In this document: positions 56,752 to 64,000 of the stretch, piece by piece
How the letters are laid out: each line of letters begins with the position of its first letter
How positions within the stretch are numbered: the first letter of the stretch is position 1
DNA from: Chitinophagaceae bacterium
GTDB lineage: Bacteria; Bacteroidota; Bacteroidia; Chitinophagales; Chitinophagaceae
NCBI GenBank assembly: GCA_024103425.1
Contig: JAGFIS010000047.1
Location: 1 to 64,000 of the forward strand
Direction: 5' to 3'
DNA: 64,000 nucleotides
Translations under genes and position numbers: made by a program
The notes under the pieces: model-generated
What the model was told of the DNA's origin: nothing
What the model saw: only the letters and a program-made list of their open reading frames with translations
Database searches by the model: none

Positions 56752-57276
56752 TTGGGGTTAGACTTTACTTTTCTATTAGCATTAATACCTGCTGTCTTCA
56801 AAGGGTTCAGCAAAGGGCTAGTGGTTAGTGCCCTTTCGTTTGTTGCGTATTACATTGGCCTTGCAGCAGCCCTGAAACTTTCGGCTGTAGTAGCAGGATA
56901 CTTGAGCCACGACAAAGACCCATCTCCCTGGCTGCCTTTATACTCTTTTGTCCTGGTATTTATTGGTGTTGTTTTAATCATAAACTTTGCATCCAGAGCC
57001 CTAAGGACAATAATCAGGATAGGTCAACTAGGCATATTCGACCGCCTTGGGGGAGTTGCTTTTTATATCCTCATCTATCTCTTTATTTTCAGCATCCTTA
57101 TTTTCTACGGAGAAAAACTGGGATTCATCAGTTATGAAATGAAAAAGTCCTCCATAGCCTGCCGGTATATCGGCCCTATAGCTCCGGCGATGGTAGGATT
57201 TCTCGGAAAAATGATTCCTGTTTTCGGCGATTTATTCTCTCAGTTGAAGGATTATTTCGGTAGCCTTAAGAACTGA
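56752..57276 (+). CDS. CvpA-family membrane protein
   Basis: 174 residues with four membrane helices (about 5-22, 24-45, 60-85, 98-120), starting with a TTG codon. The family opening DFTFLLALIPAVFKGFSKGL and the loop RIGQLGIFDRLGGVAFYI (G-x-x-D-R-x-x-G) are present. E. coli CvpA is needed for colicin V production and membrane integrity; the role here is unknown. Confidence 0.9.
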   Translation: MGLDFTFLLALIPAVFKGFSKGLVVSALSFVAYYIGLAAALKLSAVVAGYLSHDKDPSPWLPLYSFVLVFIGVVLIINFASRALRTIIRIGQLGIFDRLGGVAFYILIYLFIFSILIFYGEKLGFISYEMKKSSIACRYIGPIAPAMVGFLGKMIPVFGDLFSQLKDYFGSLKN

Positions 57277-57386
57277 AAATCTTCATGCCCACGCTGTATC
57301 AAAATATAAATTCCTTAATAATCTGAGTAGAAACAATTATTTTAGCATTAGATGTTTGGCATCTTAATATAATTGAAACCAATAAG

Positions 57387-58160
57387 ATGGACTATACCGT
57401 AAGAGAAGACAGCAAGTTTAAATTCATTGAAGAAGGAGAAGGAGAGCCTCTTATCCTGTTACACGGATTATTTGGAGCACTCAGCAACTTTGAACATCTG
57501 ATAGATTACTTCAAAAACACACACAAGGTAATAGTCCCCATGCTTCCGCTTTTTGATCTCGATCTGTTACACACTACTGTTGGCGGTCTGGCAAAATTTG
57601 TAAAAAGATTTATAGAACACCGCAATTATAACGGGATTCATCTGTTAGGTAATTCTCTCGGAGGCCACGTTGCCTTAGTCTATATTCTCAAAAATCCTCA
57701 AAGAATTAAAACACTTACATTAACCGGAAGCTCAGGACTTTTCGAAAGTGGTATGGGCGACAGCTATCCGAAAAGGGGTGACAGAGAATACATACGCAAG
57801 AAAGCCGAACTGACTTTCTACGACCCGAAGATGGCTACTGAAGAGTTGGTCGACGAGTGTTTTGAAATTACGAATAACCGTCTGAAAGTAATCAAGATCA
57901 TCTCTCTGGCAAAGAGCGCCATCAGAAATAACCTGGGCGATGAGTTAAACCAGATACATCAGCCAACCTGTCTGATATGGGGGAACAATGATATCATCAC
58001 TCCGCCATTCGTTGCAAAAGAGTTCAATAAGTTGATCCCCAACAGCGAGCTTCACTTCATCGACAAGTGTGGCCACGCCCCGATGATGGAGGTTCCTGAT
58101 GAATTTAACCGTATTTTAAGTGGTTTTTTTGCAAGACTTAAAGACCGGGCTGCAACATAA
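57387..58160 (+). CDS. Alpha/beta hydrolase
   Basis: 257 residues. Oxyanion-hole HGLFGALSNF (residues 26-35), nucleophile elbow GNSLGGH with Ser (near 96), acid in WGNNDIITPP, and catalytic His in KCGHAPMMEVPDEF. This is the core fold of esterases, thioesterases and related enzymes, substrate unknown. It is cytoplasmic, with no signal peptide. Confidence 0.93.
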   Translation: MDYTVREDSKFKFIEEGEGEPLILLHGLFGALSNFEHLIDYFKNTHKVIVPMLPLFDLDLLHTTVGGLAKFVKRFIEHRNYNGIHLLGNSLGGHVALVYILKNPQRIKTLTLTGSSGLFESGMGDSYPKRGDREYIRKKAELTFYDPKMATEELVDECFEITNNRLKVIKIISLAKSAIRNNLGDELNQIHQPTCLIWGNNDIITPPFVAKEFNKLIPNSELHFIDKCGHAPMMEVPDEFNRILSGFFARLKDRAAT

Positions 58161-58236
58161 TCACACTTTTGCTTGTCTTATTGACAGAACTCTTTTATAA
58201 TTGTTGCGAAAAAGCATCAACAATAAATAAATTACT

Positions 58237-58902
58237 ATGACCTGTCTTCAACTAGCCGACCAAAATTTACCGGTTCTGTCTCCTGAGGATACAGTGGTCC
58301 GTGCATTGAAGTTGATGGACGGTCATACCTGCAACGGTCTTCCTGTTATAAGTGAGAATAAATACAAAGGCCTGATTGAAAGAGGAACTCTTCTGAATTA
58401 CGATGAAGATCCGGAAACCAAGATTAAAGAACTCTTAGATGAACTGAAGCCGGTTTCAATTCACGGATCCAATCACTTCCTGAAGTCTGTTCCTTTAGTA
58501 AAACTCTATCGCACAAACGTCATTCCCGTGGTTAACGAAGAAGGCGATTATCAGGGAAGCATCACTCACCTCGACTTGATTCAGGCACTCGGCAACTTCA
58601 GCGGAGCGGGAGAATACGGAGCACTGATTGTCCTTGCTGTTGAACAGCCCAAACTTATCTTCTCTGAGCTGAATACCATCATGGAAAGCGATGGTGCTAC
58701 GATTCTCCACTACAATGTATCTCCTATAGCAGCGTCTTCGGTAATGGAAGTAACCATCGGGCTCGATAAGAAAGAAATCTCTACAATCATTGCCAGCCTC
58801 GAAAGGTACAATTACACTATTCTGTTTACTTCGGGAGAAGATATGCTGGAATCACAACTTGAAGATAACTACAATAATCTGATGAATTATCTTGATATTT
58901 GA
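58237..58902 (+). CDS. CBS-domain protein
   Basis: 221 residues. Two CBS modules (about 10-65 and 75-125, with RALKLMDGHTCNGLPVI and IPVVNEEGDYQGSITHLDLI) are followed by an ACT-like regulatory domain (about 135-205). It binds adenosine nucleotides or similar ligands, probably as a regulatory protein without catalytic activity. It lies 26 bp upstream of the BamA-like gene, likely in the same operon. Confidence 0.88.
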   Translation: MTCLQLADQNLPVLSPEDTVVRALKLMDGHTCNGLPVISENKYKGLIERGTLLNYDEDPETKIKELLDELKPVSIHGSNHFLKSVPLVKLYRTNVIPVVNEEGDYQGSITHLDLIQALGNFSGAGEYGALIVLAVEQPKLIFSELNTIMESDGATILHYNVSPIAASSVMEVTIGLDKKEISTIIASLERYNYTILFTSGEDMLESQLEDNYNNLMNYLDI

Positions 58903-58928
58903 TCCGGCTGTCGCCACTCTAAACCTCA

Positions 58929-60314
58929 ATGGCATTGCTACTTAAAAAAACCGGACTCAGCCTTTTCTTCTGGGTTATTCTATTTCCATTATTTGCTCAG
59001 CCTCCAGCGGGATCAGTTATTATTGGCGACTTTCGAATTGATGGCAACACGCGCACAAGAAATCATATCATCATCCGCGAGATGCCTTTCAAAACCGGTG
59101 ACACACTTACACTGGAAGCCTTATACAGAGGTCTGCAGAAAGCAAGAGAGAATATTTACAACACCAAGCTCTTTAAATCTGTAGAGGTTTATCCCGGTAC
59201 TCTTGAGCAAGGGGCTCTCGGAATTCATATCAAGGTAACAGAGCAATGGTACACTTATCCGCTGCCATATATCGAACTGGCCGACCGCTCACTCAATGCG
59301 TGGATTGACGAACACAATGCCAGCCTCGACAGGTTGAGCTACGGGATCAGGTTTATTCAAAAAAATCTCTCCGGCAGGAATGACAATCTGGAATTGGTAT
59401 TTACAACAGGATTCGACCACCAGGTAAAGCTGCTCTATACCACCCCGTATCTGTCGCGCGCCATGCAAAGCAGAATCAGATTTGAAGGGGGTACTCATGT
59501 ATCACGCGAGATCCCTTACGGGACCAGCCCTGATAACAGACAGGAATATTACCAGGGTACTGAAATGAGCTGGCGGCAGTGGTATCTCTCAGCCGGATAT
59601 ATCATCCGAAAAGGGATTCACAAATCGGAGTGGTTAACCTTCAGACTAGACCACATTAAGCTGGCTGATACAATCCTCACTCTGAATCCTGACTTTTTTT
59701 ACGGGAATCCTACTCATCAGTACTTTCCTACGTTAAGCTACAAACTTCGATATGACAAAGCAGACAATGTGATGTACCCTTTGCGGGGATACAATTATGA
59801 AATCAATTTGAAAAAGCAGGGATTAGATTTGAAGGGAGGCGTCAACAGCGCACAAGTGACTTCCCAAGGCAACTATTATATTCCCCTGGGAAATGACTGG
59901 TTTGCATCAGCAGGATTGAAAGGCGGGATCACGCTGCCATTCGACCAGCCATACTACAACACCAAAGCCATGGGTTACGAAAAAGATGTCATCCGCGGCT
60001 ATGAAAACTATCTTATCGACGGCCACGCTTTTTTAATTGGAACAAGTGAGATTAAAAGGCGGCTTTTCCATTTTAATATATACACTCCCGTTCAGGAAGG
60101 TGGGTTGAACAGCATTCCTTTCTCTTTGTATCTGAAAGCATTCTCGGATGCCGGACGCTCATGGAGTAATCGCCCGACTCAATTGACCAACAAATGGCTT
60201 TGGGGTGGTGGTATAGGACTTGATATCGTTACTATCTACGACATCTCTCTAAGCATCAACTTCGCAATAAATTCTCAGGGAGAGGCCGGACTCTTCTTTC
60301 ACAAGACTCCTTAG
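58929..60314 (+). CDS. BamA/TamA-like outer membrane beta-barrel protein
   Basis: 461 residues with a signal peptide ending near LFAQ. One POTRA-like domain (about 28-105, FRIDGNTRTRNHIIIREM, then ENIYNTKLFKSVEVYPG) precedes a barrel (about 150-461, MYPLRGYNYEINLKK, VIRGYENYLIDGHAF). It is shorter than BamA (five POTRAs), so it is a single-POTRA relative. Role in outer-membrane assembly or secretion is inferred. The barrel ends without the canonical aromatic C-terminus (IYDISLSINFAINS). Confidence 0.88.
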   Translation: MALLLKKTGLSLFFWVILFPLFAQPPAGSVIIGDFRIDGNTRTRNHIIIREMPFKTGDTLTLEALYRGLQKARENIYNTKLFKSVEVYPGTLEQGALGIHIKVTEQWYTYPLPYIELADRSLNAWIDEHNASLDRLSYGIRFIQKNLSGRNDNLELVFTTGFDHQVKLLYTTPYLSRAMQSRIRFEGGTHVSREIPYGTSPDNRQEYYQGTEMSWRQWYLSAGYIIRKGIHKSEWLTFRLDHIKLADTILTLNPDFFYGNPTHQYFPTLSYKLRYDKADNVMYPLRGYNYEINLKKQGLDLKGGVNSAQVTSQGNYYIPLGNDWFASAGLKGGITLPFDQPYYNTKAMGYEKDVIRGYENYLIDGHAFLIGTSEIKRRLFHFNIYTPVQEGGLNSIPFSLYLKAFSDAGRSWSNRPTQLTNKWLWGGGIGLDIVTIYDISLSINFAINSQGEAGLFFHKTP

Positions 60315-60344
60315 CCGGTATCAATCAACGGATGTGTTCTTTTA

Positions 60345-61028
60345 TCAGAACTTCTCGTCGAGCAACTTATTCCTTACTGCAAACAGAATGAGTCCCGCAG
60401 TACTTTTGGTACCCGTCTTTGCTTTCAGCTTATCGCGGGTAGCTTCAATAGTTCTTGGGCTTTGTCCGATAATCTCTGCAATTTCCCTTGTGCTTTTTTC
60501 TTCACACATCAGACGCAGGACCGTAATTTCCTTTTCAGTCAATTCGGCATCTTCGTTTCCTGATTTGAGAGAATCCGCAACGGTTTTCTGCTTCAGGCTG
60601 TTCAGCAGTGCCTGGTTAGTAAGAGTATTGAAGTAAAACTCCTGCTTATAACATGTCTTGATCGCATCGTAAATAACCTCTGCATCTGATGTTTTTACGA
60701 GATAGCTGTTAGCACCGAGCTCCATCAGCTTTGTTACAAAAGCCTGATCATCAACCAGGGTCAGCATAATCACCTTTATTTGGGGGTATAACTTCTTTAC
60801 TTCCGGAAGAGTAGCCGTGCCATCCATAATAGGCATCTGTATATCGAGCAGTATTACATCAGGTATAGTACCGGCTTTCAACATATTCATAAGCTGGAGA
60901 CCGTTCTCAGCTTCACCTATAACTTTTACGTCTTTTCTTATTGAAAGGGTTGTTCGTACACCTGCACGGAATAAGGCATGATCATCGACAATCATCACCT
61001 TAATCACATCTTCGTTTTCTTGGCTCAT
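60345..61028 (-). CDS. LuxR/NarL-type response regulator
   Basis: 227 residues. Receiver domain with D15-D16 pair near VMIVDDHALF, phosphoacceptor D62 in LLDIQMPIMDG and K112. The C-terminal LuxR helix-turn-helix (about 163-220) has LTEKEITVLRLMCEEKSTRE and PRTIEATRDKLKAK. It is divergent from the PAS histidine kinase at 61379, whose HisKA_3 domain is the type that pairs with NarL-type regulators. Confidence 0.95.
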   Translation of the reverse strand: MSQENEDVIKVMIVDDHALFRAGVRTTLSIRKDVKVIGEAENGLQLMNMLKAGTIPDVILLDIQMPIMDGTATLPEVKKLYPQIKVIMLTLVDDQAFVTKLMELGANSYLVKTSDAEVIYDAIKTCYKQEFYFNTLTNQALLNSLKQKTVADSLKSGNEDAELTEKEITVLRLMCEEKSTREIAEIIGQSPRTIEATRDKLKAKTGTKSTAGLILFAVRNKLLDEKF

Positions 61029-61378
61029 AAGATTTTCCTTAAGTTTAGTTTTAGTAGTCTTCGCAAAAATCTTATTTTAATACAGTAAATCAAACAGGAG
61101 ATTTACTCAATTAACATTTTGGTAATATTACGAAATAAAAAGTAAAATTCCCCACAATATTTCCTGCGATAAAGGGTTACTCAATAAATTAAAACCTACA
61201 GATAATCTGTTTCATTTATAATCACTTTACCCTCAACAAAAAATGAAAAAATTATTCCGCACAGTACTTTTACTAACATCTTCCGGTCATAACAAAACAA
61301 ATTCTGATTCGTAATTTTTATTATAAATTACACCCTTCTAAATCAAATATCTTATCAAAAATTCGTTAGTAAAAAGAT
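61029..61378. other. Gene-free divergent region
   Basis: 350 bp between the LuxR-type regulator and the PAS kinase, AT-rich (poly-A/T runs), with no open frame worth naming. No clear TAnnTTTG/TTTG pair or known operator was recognised. Confidence 0.55.
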
Positions 61379-63553
61379 ATGCCCCCGCCCCAAAAACTGA
61401 AAAAGAACAAGATACCCAGTGATGATATTTCAAACAGTATCGACCGGCCTGTTCTCATACTAGATAAAAACCTTAAGAGTGTTGCTTTTAATGATAGGGC
61501 AGCCAGTACTTTTAAGAGTGTGTACAATGTTGCAGATTTCACCCGGTTGCTCAGCTCGTCGGATTCCAGGAATTTTTTAACTGCCTGCAAAGCCGTTGTT
61601 TCAAAAAGAAAAGAACAAAGAATTTCTTTAACTGTTGCCAAAAAAATCTGGAATGTAAAAGCATTCGCCGGGCAAGATAAAAACGTTGTTCTGCTTTTTG
61701 AGCCCGCAGAAGAATCTAAAAGTCCGGATCTGGGTTACCTTCCGCTGCTCGAGTCTATGGGTGATGCATTTTTAGTAACTGACGAAAATTTTAAGATTGT
61801 CTATGTCAATTCTGTCTTCTGCAAGAGAATCGGTATAGCCAAAGAAAAACTGCTTGGCACCGATGCACTCCGGTTTGACAAGAACCTCACACGAGCTCAG
61901 TTAAAAGCCTTCTATAACAAAGCGCTGAAAAAGTCTATTCTGTACGACACCATCGGGTCAGACAACCATGGCGATCCGATTGATATAGAAGTACACCTCT
62001 TTACTGTCAAATGGCATGGAAAAACGCACTACGGGTCGGTAAGACGTGATATCTCTCTGTATAAAAAGGCACAGGAAGAACTGAAGAATAATCACGAACG
62101 TTTCAAGCGAATTACTAATGTAAGCACGGATGCACTCTGGGAAATCAGCCTGGCTAATGATGAAAGCTGGTGCAATGATGTGTACAAACAAATGTTCGGG
62201 CTAAAAAGAAATGATATAACGCCCTCTATATCTGAATGGCAAAAAAGAATAAGTCCTGAAGATTTCAATGACGTTATGGAATCATTCAAGAAAGCCATTA
62301 AAAATAAAGACACTTTCTGGTCGGGAGAGTACTGGTTTAAGAACCACAAGAACAAGTGGGTCTATATTCTCGATCGCAGATGGTTAACTTATTCAAAGGG
62401 CGGTAAAGCAGAGAGAATGCTCACGGGAATGGTTGATATTACCGAACTGAAGAATACCCAAACCCAGCTGGCAACTCAACACAATCTCAGCCAGAGCATC
62501 ATCGATTCGCTACCGGGCATTTTCTACCTGATTAACAAAGACCATGATATCATCCGCTGGAATAAAAACTTCGAAATTATTACCGGTTATTCTGAAGATG
62601 ATATCAGAACAATGAAGCCCCACAACTTCGTCCCTCAAAACGATTCAGAACTGCTTTACGAGAAGATTAAAGAGGCATTCAAGAAAGGATGGGCAGAGAT
62701 GGAGGCTTTACTTGAAAACAAATCGGGGCAACGCACTCCTTTCTATTTGAGCGTAAAGCGCACGGTTATCGACGGTAAAAAATACCTGATTGGCGCCGGG
62801 ATGGATACTTCGGAAATGAAAAAAGCGCAGCGCAAACTCAGGAAGATGCAATCTGAGATTGCCGAACAAAAACTCAATGCACAAAAAGAAATTTCCCGTG
62901 CATTTATCGAAGCTCAGGAGAAAGAGAGGAACTTTATAGGACGCGAATTGCACGATAATGTGAACCAGCTGCTCGCCGGTGCAAGGCTTTACCTCACGAT
63001 GGGAATCAGAAACCACGAAGGATTTGACGAAGTGGCGCGTTACCCGATAGAACTGATTGATTCGGGAATACAGGAAATTCGCGCACTAACCCACCGCAGT
63101 ATATCTCCATCAAAAGATCTCAGCCTGGAACAATTAGTTCTCGGTATCGTCGATATGCTGAACGCAGCGGGCATTAACAGCACATTAGACTTTAATCTAA
63201 ACATCGAAATGCTGGATAATTACAGAACCAATATCTACAGAATCCTGCAGGAAGCCAGCACCAATATCGTCCGGCATTCAGAGGCAAAGAATGCTTCAAT
63301 AATCATGTACGAAAAAGATTGTAAAATTCATATCTGTATTTCAGACGACGGCAAGGGATTCAACCTGAAGCAACAAAAAGAAGGAATCGGACTTTTGAAC
63401 ATCAATAACAGAGTTGATGCTTACAACGGCGAATTCTCCATTGAGTCAAAACCCAAAAAGGGTTGTATCATAACTATCACCCTACCGGTCCCGGATTGCT
63501 CTCAGAGAAAGAAAACATCGACAACCCAAAAAAAATCTAAAAGAAAGAAATAA
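61379..63553 (+). CDS. PAS-domain sensor histidine kinase (NarL-type)
   Basis: 724 residues, soluble, with no membrane segment. Three PAS modules, as in LLESMGDAFLVTDENFKIVY (about 122-225), ITNVSTDALWEISLANDESW (about 240-350) and SLPGIFYLINKDHDIIRWNK (about 375-490), precede HisKA_3 with H525 in RNFIGRELHDNVNQLLAGAR, then an ATPase domain (RILQEASTNIVRHSEAKNAS; SDDGKGF; KEGIGLLNINNRV). Cytoplasmic signals such as redox state or small molecules are likely, but unidentified. The divergent NarL-type regulator is the probable partner. The basic tail ends KKSKRKK. Confidence 0.93.
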   Translation: MPPPQKLKKNKIPSDDISNSIDRPVLILDKNLKSVAFNDRAASTFKSVYNVADFTRLLSSSDSRNFLTACKAVVSKRKEQRISLTVAKKIWNVKAFAGQDKNVVLLFEPAEESKSPDLGYLPLLESMGDAFLVTDENFKIVYVNSVFCKRIGIAKEKLLGTDALRFDKNLTRAQLKAFYNKALKKSILYDTIGSDNHGDPIDIEVHLFTVKWHGKTHYGSVRRDISLYKKAQEELKNNHERFKRITNVSTDALWEISLANDESWCNDVYKQMFGLKRNDITPSISEWQKRISPEDFNDVMESFKKAIKNKDTFWSGEYWFKNHKNKWVYILDRRWLTYSKGGKAERMLTGMVDITELKNTQTQLATQHNLSQSIIDSLPGIFYLINKDHDIIRWNKNFEIITGYSEDDIRTMKPHNFVPQNDSELLYEKIKEAFKKGWAEMEALLENKSGQRTPFYLSVKRTVIDGKKYLIGAGMDTSEMKKAQRKLRKMQSEIAEQKLNAQKEISRAFIEAQEKERNFIGRELHDNVNQLLAGARLYLTMGIRNHEGFDEVARYPIELIDSGIQEIRALTHRSISPSKDLSLEQLVLGIVDMLNAAGINSTLDFNLNIEMLDNYRTNIYRILQEASTNIVRHSEAKNASIIMYEKDCKIHICISDDGKGFNLKQQKEGIGLLNINNRVDAYNGEFSIESKPKKGCIITITLPVPDCSQRKKTSTTQKKSKRKK

Positions 63554-63633
63554 TGTATCCGGCTCAAAATTGAAAGAAAGATTATTCGTGTTTTATTTAA
63601 CTTGTGGGTTCTTTACTACAATTACTGACACGA

Positions 63634-64000
63634 ATGAAGAACAAAGTTTTCCTGTTTATTATTTCTATTTTCACTCTTACATCTCTCTCAGCGCAGATTA
63701 GATTCTCTCCTGAAGCCGAACGGTGGGCTGACAGTGTTTTCAACTCTTTAACCGACGATCAGCGGATAGCCCAACTGATGGTGATGCGTGAGAGTAGTTT
63801 TACCGCTGCCGGGCCTGTTTATTACGACAGCCTGATCCGTGAATTGATTCAGAAATACAACATTGGTGGTATCTGCCTCTTTCAGGGGACTCCGGTAAGG
63901 CAAGCACAACTGATTAATGAATTTCAAGCGATGGCACAAACGCCATTAATGGTAGCCATCGACGGCGAGTGGGGATTAGGCATGAGGTTAGACAGTATCA
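63634..64000 (+). CDS. Glycoside hydrolase family 3 protein, start only
   Basis: The first 122 residues only; the gene runs off the window end. A signal peptide (MKNKVFLFIISIFTLTSLSAQ) leads to the N-terminal part of a GH3 domain: IAQLMVMRESSFTAAGPVYY, IQKYNIGGICLFQGTPVRQA and LMVAIDGEWGLGMRLDS. GH3 enzymes of this kind hydrolyse beta-linked sugars, e.g. N-acetylglucosamine in the cell wall or chitin. The catalytic aspartate lies beyond the window. Confidence 0.85.
   Translation, partial: MKNKVFLFIISIFTLTSLSAQIRFSPEAERWADSVFNSLTDDQRIAQLMVMRESSFTAAGPVYYDSLIRELIQKYNIGGICLFQGTPVRQAQLINEFQAMAQTPLMVAIDGEWGLGMRLDSI

Noticed and set aside
57295..57372. A sixth copy of the regulatory module upstream of the alpha/beta hydrolase
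   Set aside because: TGTATCAAAA occurs at 57295 and TGGCATCTTAATATAA at 57357, but the second half of box 1, box 2 and the -12 element are missing and the spacing is 62 instead of 90 bp.

Overview
The window looks like a chromosomal segment of a gliding, type IX-secreting Bacteroidota, most like the Chitinophagia by gene content. The evidence is a PorP/SprF-type protein, GldC, a GLPGLI-family protein, LytTR two-component genes, many short lipoproteins, and promoter boxes of the Bacteroidota form TAnnTTTG. No rRNA, tRNA, phage, IS transposase or CRISPR array was seen.

Region 1 (1-20.3 kb) is the unusual part. Five ~800-residue MacB/FtsX-type ABC permeases (506, 3546, 6576, 9454, 14150) are followed by one ABC ATPase (18189) and one TolC-type outer-membrane channel (18876). 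Four permeases and the ATPase-TolC pair each carry the same upstream module: two tandem 18-bp boxes (TGT-N11-ACA), a small dyad (CTRATWWTCAR) and a sigma-54-type -24/-12 promoter. The distance from box 2 to the -24 element is 69 bp in all five copies. This suggests one enhancer-binding protein, encoded elsewhere, controlling a dispersed multi-permease export system. The gaps between permeases hold helically phased TCCGTG repeats, small palindromes, and a cytosine-depleted tail copied after the first three permeases. Two toxin-antitoxin modules sit among these repeats: MNT with a frameshifted HEPN, and an antitoxin with a PIN toxin. An SPFH protein with an Arc-like partner lies between the last permease and the ATPase.

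Region 2 (20.3-37.2 kb) is mostly core or housekeeping: dcd, a phosphopantetheinyl transferase, a Yip1-like protein, yajQ, ribosomal protein L31 type B, a GlmU-like enzyme with tpiA, a PorP/SprF protein, hflX with a Rieske protein, a LiaF-DUF4288-LytS-LytR operon, lipoproteins, upp divergent from anmK, and a GLPGLI protein.

Region 3 (37.4-45.7 kb) is rpoB-rpoC on the minus strand. It has its own promoter and is not preceded by ribosomal-protein genes.

Region 4 (45.9-64 kb) holds lipoproteins, an azurin-like cupredoxin, a GT2/YfhO pair, VanZ-gcvH, ssb, a coiled-coil protein, holA, a Crp/Fnr regulator divergent from gldC, YqeY-CvpA, an alpha/beta hydrolase, a CBS protein with a BamA-like beta-barrel, a divergent LuxR-type regulator and PAS histidine kinase, and the start of a GH3 enzyme cut by the window end.

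Several genes appear to start with TTG. Three genes have a TAnnTTTG box exactly 5 nt before the ATG, which suggests leaderless mRNAs.
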